A DNA stretch of 64,000 bases from Siphonodentalium dalli. Lineage: Eukaryota; Mollusca; Scaphopoda; Gadilida; Siphonodentaliidae. The stretch lies in contig CP136061.1 of NCBI GenBank assembly GCA_032622095.1, forward strand, positions 214,860,373 to 214,924,372, in the 5' to 3' direction. Under the pieces are notes generated by a model. It ran no database searches, was not told the DNA's origin, and saw nothing but the letters and a program-made list of their open reading frames with translations. Within the stretch, counting starts at the first letter, position 1; the number at the start of each line of letters is the position of its first letter. The position numbers were made by a program, and so were the translations under genes. This document shows, piece after piece, positions 1-11,460 of the stretch.

Positions 1-72
1 TTTCAGTGCATATCCAGTCTATAAATAAAATAAAAACTTGAAAAAATTACGCTAGAATATTGTTTTTTTCGA

Positions 73-186
73 TGGTACGAAACGACCAAAAAGATTGGTA
101 CGAAACAACCAAAATAATGGTACGTATCGACCAGAGTGTACGAAACGTCTTTGTACGAAACGACCAAGGTACGAAACGTCCAGCAC
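73..186. repeat. Degenerate GTACGAAACGACC short repeat
   Basis: Six spaced, imperfect copies of a 13-nt motif, GTACGAAACGACC, lie in one orientation; variants end in ACAACC or ACGTCC. Spacing is irregular (about 15-30 nt), so this is a degenerate minisatellite rather than a clean array. No coding potential is seen. Confidence 0.75.
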
Positions 187-480
187 CCTACTAGTACATG
201 TACCTGCGTAACCTGGTTAATAATATCTTTTTATTTTTTGGAACTTGAAATATAGAAACATCGACCGGTTACACTAATTGCAGCAAGTGCCTGGAAATTC
301 AGCAAGTCCCCGAGAAATTCAGCAAGTCCCTCTCGCCTAGGGTGGATTACGGCGGATTTGTCATGCGTGTTTACACAACGATATGTTTAATCAGAGGAGG
401 AGCTGATTACAAAGGGCATTAATCAAAGGGCTTTAATTTGGCAATTATACTGATAGATTATTGAAGGGAATTGGACTGAA
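187..480. other. Intergenic, no gene seen
   Basis: No credible coding region. A short direct repeat (gaaattcagcaagtccc) occurs twice near 300-333. The stretch abuts the left inverted repeat of the next element. Confidence 0.5.
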
Positions 481-2095
481 TGGGAGGCACCGCGCGAGGC
501 CTCACCAGGCGGCGCTGTTATCCGATTGGTTATAGCATTACTTTCGATTTCGCTATCGGCGTTTGTTTACCTTAGTCGACATGCGTATTTTGTACCCATC
601 GGATCGTTCTTTACACTACCATAACACATTTATTGAGATGTGTCTTCGCGTGATTATAATAATTATACCATAAAGAAACTAAAGATAGGACTTGAGAAGC
701 GTGGAACTATCCTGACTGGTCGAAAACATGACTTAATAGAGAGGTAGATTTTCGTGTACTATCCATCGTGGTCTATTTCTGACATCGCAAACGTGTTATA
801 CTTTACAAGTTCCCGAGGAATAATTCTAGCGTATATTTCCATTCAATGGTTGTTATATGCCATACAATATACTATTTAACAGAAATAATGTTATTTTATG
901 AAAATTTCACAACTGTATTACTATTCTGCCCTATTTATTTGGTCCGAATTGGTCATTCTCATCGGGTTTTTTGTGACAAAGTTACTCAGGTTCACGAAAT
1001 TGTGATAAAGTTACCAGGTTGTGGATAATTGTGATTTAGTTACATAGATTATTACAATATCATGTTTTATAACAACAATATTCATATTTTACGATACACA
1101 TGACTACATGTACTTCCAGTATACTATATTAATATTTATTGGGGTTGTTGACAAAATCTGCACAGAGAACCTGCAGACATTTCATCAACCAAAATCGAAA
1201 CATCAAGGTAAATTTACAGCTATAATTAATTTACCTAAAGCATGGTATACTCTGAACAAAATGCGAAGCCTTCTTAAAGGCCATCGCTCAACTCAGCTGT
1301 CATCAGACAGACTGTATCTACCACGAATACATACGCACATACATGTATGTGACGATCCCTCAGTTACTTTGAGGAATCTAACTTCCGCTCTCTCCTGACG
1401 AGACCTTGCGGGTCACCAATTTCTAAATTGGTTGACAAAATAGGTCGAAACACTAATAGGCAGTGTAGAGTGCTACATAGAATTCCCCGTCCATAGATCG
1501 GATGGGATGTTGGTAGTTATCCAATTTTATATAAGAACATGGACAGATTAATAAGCATATGTGGTAACAATATTAATACAGTTCTGTCAGACTAAACTTT
1601 TTTCGTACCTAGAATGCAGGTCAGATCGTTTCACGTTCACGCTCGTGACATTATTCGCAATCATTATAAATACTATTCAAATAGCAAAATATTGATTGTT
1701 GTGTTATTTGACTCGACCAACAATGTCAGTTTGGTAGTCAGATGGTAGGAAATGATTACGACAAACAACAGGTTTTCCAATCTGACTTTCGGGTGTCCAC
1801 TGTTTGTTGGAATTCGGCAAATTCCTTTTCACTGCAAAAATCCATTTTTCTCTTCAATTTCTGATCTTTCGAGAATCGATGTCCGACTATGACTTTTCGA
1901 CAAAGCGGTACACAACAATTTGTTGGCATTGTTGTTCTCACAATTGTCTAAGCGATCGATAATAGTCACCTGTAATTGTACTGATTTGTATGCGCTAACA
2001 GTAGTAACCAAACGTAAACAAAGCTGACCCAAATATTTTATAACACATCGCGTAGCGGCGACGTCTATCGGGAGTTCTCAGCGCGGTGCCTCCCA
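481..2095. mobile_element. TIR-bounded element, 1.6 kb, non-autonomous
   Basis: A perfect 15-nt inverted repeat, TGGGAGGCACCGCGC, lies at 481-495 and, inverted, at 2081-2095. The outer flanks are related: ttg-gactgaa on the left and ttgtgggactgaa on the right, possibly a target-site duplication with a small indel. The interior contains a THAP-like coding relic on the minus strand and no intact transposase. P-element, Kolobok and some hAT families carry THAP domains, so one of these is a plausible source. This is inference from a short terminus and a relic. Confidence 0.5.
1756..1929 (-). pseudogene. THAP-type zinc-finger relic
   Basis: The translated start MPTNCCVPLCRK resembles the N-terminus of THAP DNA-binding domains, which open with MP-x2-C-x-x-x-C and continue into an HRF/HKFP-like segment. 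Here an HRFSKDQKLKRKM segment follows almost directly, so the loop between the two parts is shortened. The later C-x2-H zinc ligands are not recognisable and the frame ends after about 58 codons. THAP domains bind DNA in P-element, Kolobok and host THAP proteins. It lies inside the 481-2095 TIR pair and reads toward its left end, so it is probably what remains of a transposase N-terminus. A chance resemblance is possible because only a short stretch matches. Confidence 0.35.
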
Positions 2096-2521
2096 TTGTG
2101 GGACTGAATGAATAAATTACAGGGATTTTTTTAGGTGTCCTCAGGCCCAGGGTCCGGTAAACGGCCCCATTCCCAATGGGAAAAAGGCACCTTTATTCCC
2201 AATTTTCAACCACCAAATTCCCAATTGCAGGCATGTATATAATACCATCGGGTTTATTGAATAATTATCAATTTTTTTCCGAGTTTCGTGTACACTCAGT
2301 CGATCGATATACGGCTGAAAACCCGTAGTAAATCAGGAACATGCCCGCATCGTGTAATGGCGACCTAACTATTAGCTTACCATGTGAATTACCTCCCCTC
2401 TACGCATTTATGAAAGAGGGATGATAACTCTAAATAAATTGCTGATTTAAAACATGTGTACAGTTAATATAAATATAAATGTTTCGACCAACACATCCTT
2501 GGAAAGTCTTAGTGTCCCCCA

Positions 2522-3161
2522 TTAAAGGGGTACTGTACGCCAATTTCAATAAATTCCTAGTAACAATTGCGATCTAATATCAATATTATATTTTAAAATA
2601 ACGTATTTGAGTCGAAGATGTCTACTGAAAACGTTCCGGTTAACAGGCTATCATAAAAGTCAAATTGAATTATTTAATATAAATGAATTTATGGCTGGAG
2701 TCATAAAATGGCTAATTATGCCATTACGAGTTACCGTTCTTGAAATATCACATGTTGGGTGTCTTTTATCGACGGCCGTTTACGACGAACATTATTGAGT
2801 TGCGAACAAAACATGTTACATGCAAAAAGAAGTCCCGCTATAACCAATTTGGAAAAAAAGAGAAGAAACAAGATTCATAAAGCGTCAAGTATTTTTATAG
2901 GGTGTGAGATTGTTCGATGGAAGAGATTGCAGTCATCAATTGAACTTCCGGTTCATCCTGCAACCTGCGTCTTCTCCGGTGAAGGTCAAAAACATGACGC
3001 GTAGTTTGAAATCGTAATATTTTTATTTCCAAGATCAATATTTTCGTCGCTAAATTAGGTTTATACGAAACTCATATAACACGAACACAATCTAACTTGA
3101 AAGTTATGTCAATGGGAGTAAATAACAAAATTCCCTATCTCTGTGTACAGTACCCCTTTAA
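2522..3161. mobile_element. Nested TTAA-specific element
   Basis: TTAA at 2522-2525 is followed by AGGGGTACTGTAC, and GTACAGTACCCCT precedes TTAA at 3158-3161. A TTAA duplication with a 13-nt perfect inverted repeat is the signature of piggyBac or Kolobok insertions. Two short plus-strand frames inside show no transposase features. It sits wholly inside the hAT-like element, so it inserted later. Confidence 0.65.
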
Positions 3162-3359
3162 GTAGTATTTAATATGTGTACACAGCAAGGACTTGCATAA
3201 AGTTTAAAACAACTTGTCAATTTAATTCACCCCGAAATCAACTGTATTCAGTAAACTAATTGCGTAGGTGATGAAAAAAACAGCATTTCACAATGACACC
3301 GCTGCCTGGATGAACATGAAAGATGCCGCCGACGTTATTCACACTTTCCCTGAACATCG

Positions 3360-3432
3360 TGATTAGCAATCGCTGGGTGGCAGCGAGGGACCCTGGACAG
3401 TGGGCTGGCTGCCACTCAGTGATTGCTAATCA
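3360..3432. repeat. Hairpin, about 25-nt arms
   Basis: Arms at 3360-3384 and 3408-3432 are inverted copies with one or two mismatches (tgattagcaatcgctgggtg opposed to its complement). A 23-nt loop separates them. Confidence 0.7.
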
Positions 3433-3983
3433 TGTTGTTACATTGTTGTCATGTGAGAGCGCAGTGGAGTGAAAAGAACTCATGCATGCTTTTTTAAAAT
3501 ATGTCTTCGATGAGCGGTAATCACCCGTGTTCAGCGTGTTGTCTCTTCATTGTGGTAGTACTGTATTGGTAGCTCAATATGGGAATTATAACACGGACAC
3601 ATTGATTTGGTATTAATTATTTTATTTTATTTATTGAATTACAACTAGATACCTATCCATCCTTGGGTGTTTCATTACCGTTTTTCCGTCGAAGTTTGGT
3701 GCATGGCTTGAATTCTTGCGTTGCTATCTGTGAATTTTCAACTTACCTGAGGCTGAGAAATGGACCTCAATGGGCTGGGATTTTACTCCATCTTTGAGTT
3801 ACCTGTGTTTAAGTTGCGTTATACACCGATAATTATGGTATTAGTACTATTTACTTGTGCGTAACAGTGATTAATTTAATTTTTCTAAAACATGGAAAAT
3901 TCCCAATTTTGGTCTGTAAAGACACCTTTTTCCCAATTCGAACGGACCCGGACCCATTCCCAAAATAGGCAGAAAAATCCCTG

Positions 3984-4859
3984 AATTAAGAGTTGGATTT
4001 CTTTGATTTTTTCATTGGTATAATTCAAACAACTAACACGAGAATAGTAGAACAGCAACAAAAGAAAAATAGAGCACAGTTTTATAAATATACATATATA
4101 TATATAGCAGTGAGCTGAAAGAAAAGTTTATTAGAATAAATTATATATACATGGGCAGGTGGGGAAGGGAAAAAACCAAGATATTGAGGCATTCGTTTGG
4201 GAAGATTTTATTGAATAAAAAATATTTGGATATATGTATTAAAATTGTATTTGTTTAGCTTTATTTTTCAGGGGACAATGATTGTCATTTTGTTGTTTAA
4301 CTGTCCGGTCCTGAAAATTTGCTAGCAGGGATTGTGGTAGTCTTTGCCGTGTTTTGCTTTTGCGTTGTCCCGGTTTTTTCCTTGCACTTACAGCTGCAAG
4401 TACCATCCTCTGGCCGTCTGTTGTTCTCATCATCTCGTGACTGGCTTTATTTCACGTAAAAATCTATTATTCAGTCTGGTTAAGAAAACAAACATCACAT
4501 AAACAAATCTTCAAATGAGCTTCAAAGGAGAAACTCCCAGAAAGTTCCTTTGTCCTACAAAAACAAACACCAGTCCAGTGATAATTAATCACTGACATGT
4601 GTTTACACAGTGAAAACAGCAATATCACAAAGATAATTAGAATAATTATATAAACAGTAAATGATATATATACACATTCAAAAATATATAAATCATATTA
4701 ATTAAATTATATTAAATTGTGAGTAGAATAAAAGAAATAGCAACTTAATAAAACTTTGAAAAACTTTTATTTTATAGTTAAAAATCTACAAATACCCATC
4801 TTAAATAATTATAAAGGGATAAAGATTTCCAATCATAAACACAATTTTATTTCATTTTA
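3984..4859. other. AT-rich intergenic stretch
   Basis: No supportable gene. It holds a short TA/ATAC microsatellite around 4085-4108. Its AT content is high up to the LINE fragment. Confidence 0.5.
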
Positions 4860-5895
4860 TCTAGAACTCGAAATGAGACAGAGTACACAAAGGAAGCAGT
4901 TATGTCTCGATTACTCCCTAGGACTGAAAATGGTCAACTTGGAACATTTTAACGACGCAATGAAAATCACATGGCTGAGACGTCTAATATGTAAACAATC
5001 AAAATGGGCCCCTCTCCTAAAAGACAATCCCATTATCTATGACCCCCTGTTCCTAACATGATGCTAAGTTCCTGTCAAAACAAACTTCAAAAATTTCTAA
5101 CCCATTTTGGAGGGATGTTCTCAGCTCTTGGTGCAAATTCATAAGCATAGATGATAAAAATGGTAATATCATGTCAGCGACCATATGGAATAATTCTAAC
5201 ATTAGAATGGAAGGAAACCCAATTAACTTTAATTCGTGGAGAAATGCAGGCATTTATTTTGTAAACGATATGTTCCAAGTCAATTGGGGAATTTCGCACC
5301 CCGACTCCCTCAAGGATACATTCAATATTTCTACTAACTTCATTACTATGGCTAGCCTAAAACGCCAAATATATAGCCTTTCAAACTCTCGAAATCAGCC
5401 CCTCCTACGATTACCCTCTCTGTTCTTACCCTCTCTGTTCTGAGCCCGTTATTAAGGGATCATAAAAGCGGTCAACTCTTTCATAGAACCCTGTCAATAG
5501 GGAACCGGGTGCCAAACTCATGTAAAAAATGGAATTCGGAAATAAAAGACGACTCACAATCATGGGACAATATATTTCGCAATCCATTTACTACCACACC
5601 TGACACCAAACTTCAATGGCTCCAATATAGAATTAATACGAGAATCCTCTCGACGAACAAATTTCTGAAGATAGCAGGCATAAGAGCTGATGATCTATGT
5701 AAGCGAAGCGAAAATACTCACATTTTCTGGGACTGCCCACACACAAATCTGTTCATAACCGAACTTCAGTCTTGGTTGAAAATAAATCAAGTGTGTATAC
5801 ATTTTACCAAACCAAATATGCTTTTTGGCGCTAATCATTGTCAAGTGAATTCCATCATAAACTACTTTCCACTTGTGCTAAAGCAATTTATTATA
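4860..5895 (+). pseudogene. LINE ORF2 3' part (L1/Tx1-like), segment 1
   Basis: Three consecutive plus-strand frames together read as the part of a non-LTR retrotransposon polymerase downstream of the RT core. A GLKMVNLEHFNDAMKITWLR block is followed by a region with FWRDVL and an NGNI-like stretch, then LQWLQYRINTRILSTNKFL, and finally a zinc-binding-like segment, DLCKRSENTHIFWDCP, close to 5690-5740. At least two frameshifts (near 5061 and 5443-5509) and loss of the second Cys of the usual C-x2-C show decay. The RT catalytic domain is absent, so the copy is 5'-truncated, as is common for LINEs. The reading stops at KQFIIY near 5893 and resumes at 8114, on the far side of the recombinase insertion. 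Confidence 0.75.
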
Positions 5896-5944
5896 TACTT
5901 GCCCATGAATTATAAGGTTTTAGCAGTGAGATATAAGTGATATC

Positions 5945-5973
5945 CCACTAGTGAGATATCGATATCTCACTGG
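5945..5973. repeat. 29-bp palindrome at insertion left end
   Basis: The core gtgagatatcgatatctcac is a perfect 20-nt palindrome, extended to 29 nt with one mismatched pair. A related direct stretch (gtgagatataagtgatatcc) precedes it, and a similar one (atgagatataacccatatcc) lies in the right-end hairpin at about 8068-8088. Confidence 0.8.
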
Positions 5974-6094
5974 TATTATTGCGCCTGAATGAACCGGACT
6001 ACAACGCCGAAATAACCGGAATTTACTCTCACTTCGTGTTTAGAGTTGTTGCCCATCTGGGAATGCCAAGGTCGATGCCAATGTTTACTTCCGT

Positions 6095-7591
6095 TTGTTT
6101 TGGCAGTCTGCCGGAATAAAAATGGCAATGCAAGATTTATGGATGGATACTTTGTCAGACGATGAACTGGAACAAATTTTCCTTGGTCATGCTGCTGGCA
6201 ATATAACACATGAAGCACACACGGAGCCCGCTACTTCGACCGTGTCAGCCGTCGCTTCCCGATTCGTCGAGGTTTTGCCCGGTGATGTCCAGGCGTTCAA
6301 CGAGACACAACAAAATGTCAACACTGCTCGTAAAACGGCCTATGATGTGAATTTGCTGATGACATTTCTCAAAAGTGGCGGCGAAACAAGGCAACTGGAA
6401 TTTATCCCGCCGAAGGAGCTGTGTGAATACTTGTGCAATTTTGTCATTTCCGTCAGAAAACAGGATGGATCAGAATATGAACCTGTGAGTTTACGAGCAT
6501 TTCTATCCTCATTTGATAGATATCTTAAGAGCAGAGACTATGCAGTTTCAATAATAAACGACATTCAGTTTTCAAAGCTTAAAATAACATTAAAGAACAA
6601 ACAAAAACACCTAAAATCACAAGGTAAAGGAAACAAGCCGATGGCGGCGGATCCAATTTCTAACATGGATATGGACATCATGTACGAGAAAGGAGTTATG
6701 GGACCAACAAATCCAAAGTCCCTTCAGAATTCTATGTGGCTGGTGTGCGCCTTATATTTCGGAATGAGAACAGGAACCTAGACTCATGCATTACGATGGG
6801 GAGATATTGAGGTAAAAGTTGACGAGACTGGTCATAAATACCTTGTTTACAGCCAAGAGCGTAACACGAAAACGAGGACTGGCAGTAATCCACGAGACAT
6901 TCGCCAAACCAAACCACGAGCGTATGCTCTGGATGATTCAACTCGTGATCCTGTTTCTCTCTACGAACTATATGAGGCTAAACGACCTATCGACATGTGC
7001 CAAGCTGACAGCCCCTTCTTCCTCGCTGTGAATCACCAAGGATGGATGCGCGGAGATTGGTACAAAAGGAACGCCCTTGGTATTAACTCTTTATACGGGA
7101 TCATGAAGAATATGGTGGCAGATGCAGATATTGTAAGTGACAAGCGACTAACTCCATACAGCGTCAGGAAACACTTAGTACAGACCCTGAATGATGAAGG
7201 AATTCCACCGACACAGATTGTGCAGATTTCCGGACACAAAAATGTTAATTCCTTAAATAATTATTCCAGGATCAATGACGAACAATCGAAAACAATTTCT
7301 ACAATTCTCTCTAACAAACAACCAAGCAGTAAATCTTCAACCGCAACCCGTGAAATGGACATTTCGTTCAAAGAAAACACCAGCTTGAGTTCAGTTTTCT
7401 CCGGAAATACATTTCATGGTAGTGTAAATGTAAATTTTAATGCTTCGCAGAGTAGAAAGTTCACTAGTAGCAATGAAATGAATCTGTTCTGCTCCCAAGG
7501 ACCGAGATCACCTGTTAACAGCTATGATGGTCAGCGTAAGCCTTTCAAAAGGATCAGAGTTATCGAGAGTGACAGCGAAAACAGTCAATGA
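6095..7591 (+). pseudogene. Crypton/KIAA1958-like tyrosine recombinase, one stop
   Basis: One frame of about 498 codons is broken only by TAG at 6779-6781 (codon 229). The N-terminal half, to about residue 210, has the SAM-like core-binding character of tyrosine recombinases: a run near RKTAYDVNLLMTFL, then RAFLSSFDRYL. The catalytic half shows box I around R225 (YFGMRTGT, then the stop, then THALRWGDIE), R358 in a PYSVRKHL context, H381 in SGH and Y390 in NNYS. The usual R-x-x-R-H-Y set is thus present, with Ser-Val before the second Arg instead of the commoner His. Such enzymes cut and rejoin DNA through a 3'-phosphotyrosine, and Crypton-derived copies became host genes (KIAA1958, ZMYM, QRICH1 and KCTD1 families). 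The Ser/Asn-rich tail after about residue 405 carries a basic KPFKRIR patch. The start ATG at 6095 precedes a second in-frame ATG at 6122. The stop falls inside box I, so the copy is inactive unless read through or a sequence error. Confidence 0.8.
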
Positions 7592-7710
7592 TTCCATAAT
7601 AGTTTCTGATGACTCGCATTATCACTTCTTGGAGGAACATTGTAATTTGCATATTTGTTAATTATTAAATTAATTAAATCTGAACTTGACACCATTATTC
7701 CCTAAATTAA

Positions 7711-7970
7711 TGTTTTAAATATGGCACTATTTTTTTGGGCGTAATGTGTCAACATGAAATTTATGATGTACTGACATACATTGGGGGCCATCGGCAAGTA
7801 ACGAAAGTATATAATAAATACAAAATCTATACTTTTTGAGTGTTTTAAATATGGGACTATTTTTTTGGGCGTAATGTGTCAGCTTGAAATTTCTGATGTA
7901 TTGACATTCATTGGGGGCCATAGGCAAGTAACTAAAGTATATAATAAACAGAATATCCACACTTTTTCAG
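7711..7970. repeat. Two-copy 130-bp tandem repeat
   Basis: Units at 7711-7840 and 7841-7970 share about 85-90% identity, both starting tgttttaaatatgg and including tttttttgggcgtaatgtgtc. They lie between the recombinase gene and the right-end hairpin. Confidence 0.85.
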
Positions 7971-8105
7971 TGGATATGGGTTAAATCTCATTCGTGATGA
8001 CAAAACATTTGAATTTCCACTCGTGGCTAAAGCCACTCGTGGAAATTCAATGTTTTGTCATCACTCATGAGATATAACCCATATCCACTGAAAAAGTGTG
8101 GATAT
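7953..8105. repeat. Long hairpin, about 75-nt arms
   Basis: Arms at about 7953-8028 and 8031-8105 pair almost throughout (for example cactttttcagtggatatgg against its complement), leaving a two-base centre. It ends within ten bases of where the interrupted LINE resumes, so it is the right terminus of the recombinase insertion or a foldback beside it. Confidence 0.9.
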
Positions 8106-8113
8106 CCTCTATA

Positions 8114-8285
8114 TATTTATAGGACTAAATTTGACCCTATCCAACTCTCAATAAAGGCATTTGTCGCTGAATTGAAATTCAAATATGAATGCGATAAGTA
8201 CACATCCAGATGCAACATGCGATATCAAGAGTTTCAAAAGCGATGGCTACCCTTAGAAAATGTAATTAATGACAACACTGATTGA
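8114..8285 (+). pseudogene. LINE ORF2 3' part, segment 2
   Basis: The frame reads RTKFDPIQLS, then AFVAELKFKYECDKY and EFQKRWLPLENV, the C-terminal block of L1/Tx1-like polymerases (a helical ELK..Y..EK segment followed by F.KRW.P). It continues in order from the segment ending near 5893. The frame ends at 8285; the next 200 bases may be LINE 3' untranslated sequence, with no recognisable tail. Confidence 0.7.
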
Positions 8286-10119
8286 CTTTCTGATATCCAC
8301 AAACAAAACTAACTTTATACATGTACATACCCCGAATTACACAGTTATATACAAAGAGCCCGGAACCCGAGCTATCTCTCAAATTTACAATAATCATTTC
8401 TTAACTCGATCATCAAAAGGCCGACACGAATTTATCTGCGCCAAACCTAACACTTTATTTTACAGTATAAATGACATTCTTAATTAAGTGTGCTAACAGT
8501 GTGTCGCCCAATGGCCAACGGAATAACAATCTATTTATCAATTTACAAAAACTACACCACAACTATATGATTCACGTATGATTTTATTAATGTCGCCAGT
8601 GAGAAAGTAGCCCAAGTGAAATTCACTTGGGAGCGTGCAAAAGTGAGTGCTAGAATATAATATTTATCAATATATTGTTACTATAGTGCTTGTGCTATAC
8701 GTACGGTATGTCTGCCTGTCTCATTGTCCGCCGACCCAACGGGTCCGGAGGACTATTATAATCAGCACGTCCCATGATTTTTCCCAGAGTTATGGGCCTT
8801 TCGACTTTGAAAAACATTTTTTATAATTTTCTGTATGAGGGTACCTTCATGGTGTAATCTACTCCTCCTACAGTTTTGATCGTAGATATTTGAAACTTCA
8901 GAGTATTGTTACCTACATATTGGAGATGTGCAACATGAAAATAGATGATGGGAAAATTATTTTTCTACAGAATTATTAACCCTTTCAACTTAGAACATTT
9001 CAACATTTAAAAAAATTTCTTTAACAAAGCGGCATCGACTTGCCACGTTGTCGGGGGACACTGTGGTCGGCCGACCTTTTATTGTTTTGGCTTGTAACGC
9101 AAACCAGACATTTAAATTTTTTTTGTCTTATATATCCCCACGACAACAGGTTTTATTTGCGAGACGATTTTATACCTTCATCGGACAGACAAAGAATGAC
9201 CGGTGTCAGTGCAAAATTGTACACATAAAATAAAAGGAGCGAGAATCTGTGCCATTTTTTTTTAATGGCAAATATTTCTGAATATATCGAAACGAGAAAA
9301 GGGAGTGATTTGTTAGTAACATTTACAAGATTTGGACCGAAATATTCAGAATTTGTTTTGGCAGAGTTTCCTCAAGACCGTCGGTTCGTGTGAGTGCTCA
9401 ACTAACTGTAACAAGTAGAGTTCATATGTCAGTAATATAATGTCACGTGATAATGCTGAGCTGCCGGCCAGACCTGTTAAGTTTTGAAAATGGCCATCCA
9501 TGAGATTTTTGTGGGAGGAATGCCCAGATATGCTCCAGTTAAAATTTTTTTTTTAATTCAGTAATTGATTTTCTTCTTTAATTCGTTTGATTTGCAATGA
9601 AGATTATAGAATTTTATGAGTTTCTATTTGTTTTTATTTAATAAATATCTATTATATACCTAAATAACACAGTAATTAAAACTACAGCTACTGTGAGAAA
9701 CATGTACATTCATGTTATATGAAATAATACAATGCTTGAACAGCTGACAAATCGTCAAACTTACTCAAAGGTCATGGACAACTGGGCTATACCAATTGTG
9801 ATCTGCAAGAAAGAAGAGCACTTCCTGTTAAAAATACAGTTTCCCCCCTTCAATTGTCCACATTGTACATATCACCTTGCAATCACAGTTAACAGCTGTT
9901 AGTATTGAAGTTACCCACAATGCATTTGCATTGGATGGAAGGTCTCCCGTATTTTGGATGTTTTTTGTATAGCAATCCGCGAGTCTCATGCACAATTCTT
10001 GAAACTTAACAGCTCTGCTGCTGGCTGACCTAATAAAACTATGTTACCAGCTGATACTACAGGAATATTATTGCCACTTTATGGGGCATTCTCTATGCAT
10101 TATCAATGTTTACTGGGCA
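8286..10119. other. Gene-poor stretch
   Basis: No supportable gene. A perfect 21-nt palindrome, cccaagtgaaattcacttggg without its centre, lies at about 8610-8630. TTAACCCTTTCAAC at 8976 resembles one end of the TTAACCCTTT elements seen elsewhere in the window, and a possible partner ends at 13608, but this pairing is weak. Confidence 0.45.
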
Positions 10120-10359
10120 TTAACCCTTTGAGTGCCAGGGGCCGATCTCATCGGCCCTAAACCTACAAAATAAGTCTGTTAAAGAATATAAGAATAAATT
10201 ATTAAAATTGTAAAAAATTGTGAAAAAAAAAAATTGTTAGGCCAATGCATTCTCTTATATATGCGAGGCGACCCATGGTCGACTCGCATATATAAGAGAA
10301 TGCATTGGCACAGGGTATATGGGTTGATACAAAAATCGACCTGGCACTCAAAGGGTTAA
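10120..10359. mobile_element. piggyBac-type MITE with TTAA duplication
   Basis: TTAA at 10120-10123 and 10356-10359 encloses inverted repeats CCCTTTGAGTGCCAGG and CCTGGCACTCAAAGGG (one or two mismatches). TTAA duplication plus a CCCTTT terminus fits piggyBac. The 240-bp element is too short to code and carries a 69-bp palindrome at 10241-10309. Confidence 0.8.
10241..10309. repeat. 69-bp palindrome (ATGCATTCTCTTATA family)
   Basis: Perfect 27-nt arms begin GCCAATGCATTCTCTTATAT and end with GCGAG, with a short, partly self-complementary centre (gcgacccatggtcga). The same arms recur at 34880-34948 and 35029-35096, and as partial copies near 42245, 42509 and 43503. Confidence 0.9.
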
Positions 10360-11460
10360 TGAGACTAACTATCAACACATAATGTGAGGTCAACACGTCG
10401 CATGACTTGTATGGCCGATAATGAGCTTTCAACTCATTATCTGCACTACACCAGGGTTTCTGTTACTACGGCTCAGCGTACATGTAACGGCCTCATCCCC
10501 CTCGCTGATGATATGTTTGAGACATACATGTACCTAAAGTCTATAGCAGTCTATCGTAAAAAGAATCTGACTGCAACGGAAGTTTGAGGAGGGTTAAACA
10601 GAATACTGGTGAATAGGTGGGTCAATTGAGCACAGTATGTTACACAACTTACACTATAGTGTAACCCTTTGAACTAAAAGCGTTTGGTGTGCGGTCAAAT
10701 AGAGATGTTAATTGTAATTGTATACCGCGTATTACATGTACACATATGAAAACGTCGCGGTGACATCAAAGAATGCCGGACTGCTGTGTATGGATATTTT
10801 GTGCACGGGATTTCTGTGGATGAAACTACTCATGCACGGAGATCCCATGCAAAACATATCCCCCAATATGGAGATAATGTCAAAGTACGGTCAATAATAG
10901 TTTCATTATCCCGCGTGCCCCCCCCCCCCCCCCCCCCCCAAGCACAAACGCATACACAACAACACACGCGTTCACATTTACCGCCAAAACTCAATTATAT
11001 TCAAAACACAGGGGCTTAAACTCGGTTCATAGCAGTTTGTCCTAACTATAGTTGTTGGACTAATGCAGACTATTGAACAAGCTTCTAGTACGTGTTCCGA
11101 ATTTGAACGATTTTGATACCATTTATACTACGCCGCTATAAATATCTTCTGCAATATGACGTCACAGCACACAAATAGTTTTATGATTGACAGAATATAT
11201 CCTTTCGGTTTCATTTTCGCGGAAGCTACCTGTTGACATTTTTGGAAATACTTAATTCAATTCCCCTTGCTAGGCATTATTGGTCAATGCATAGATGCTT
11301 TTTAGTGTTTGAATATACCTGTCGGAGTCGGAATCTTATAAATTAGTAAGCACTGTAACTTGTAACTTGTAACTTGTTCATTTATTATTCCATCCGTCCG
11401 TCTGCTGTCGAGCCGTCTGTCCATCCCGAATTTGTAAGAGTCATAACTTGAACAACTGTC
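10360..11460. other. Gene-poor stretch with poly-C run
   Basis: A run of 23 C residues occupies 10917-10939. The surrounding short frames show no domain. Another TAACCCTTTGAAC motif occurs at 10662. Confidence 0.5.

Larger units (their letters stand above)
2120..3983. mobile_element. hAT-like non-autonomous element
   Basis: The left end starts CAGGGATTTTT and the right end finishes AAAAATCCCTG. The subterminal parts also pair imperfectly: a GGGTCCGG-like block, then TTCCCAATGGGAAAAAGG opposed to cctttttcccaatt. CAGGG termini with such subterminal blocks are usual for hAT elements. An 8-bp target duplication was not convincing. The interior has no transposase and hosts a nested TTAA element (2522-3161) and a hairpin (3360-3432). 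Confidence 0.6.
5896..8113 (+). mobile_element. Tyrosine-recombinase insertion splitting the LINE
   Basis: LINE coding similarity breaks after KQFIIY near 5893 and resumes in matching order (RTKFDPIQLS...) from about 8115. The intervening 2.2 kb is therefore an insertion. It contains a 29-bp palindrome near the left end, a Crypton/KIAA1958-like recombinase gene, a two-copy 130-bp tandem repeat and a 75-nt-arm hairpin at the right end. AT-rich edges (tttattatata on the left, atatatttata on the right) prevent exact placement of the junctions. Crypton elements usually lack TIRs; the hairpins here are notable. Confidence 0.65.

Noticed and set aside
4239-4433. 64-codon minus-strand basic peptide frame
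   Set aside because: Low complexity Lys/Arg/Gln-rich, no domain, and in an AT-rich non-coding stretch.
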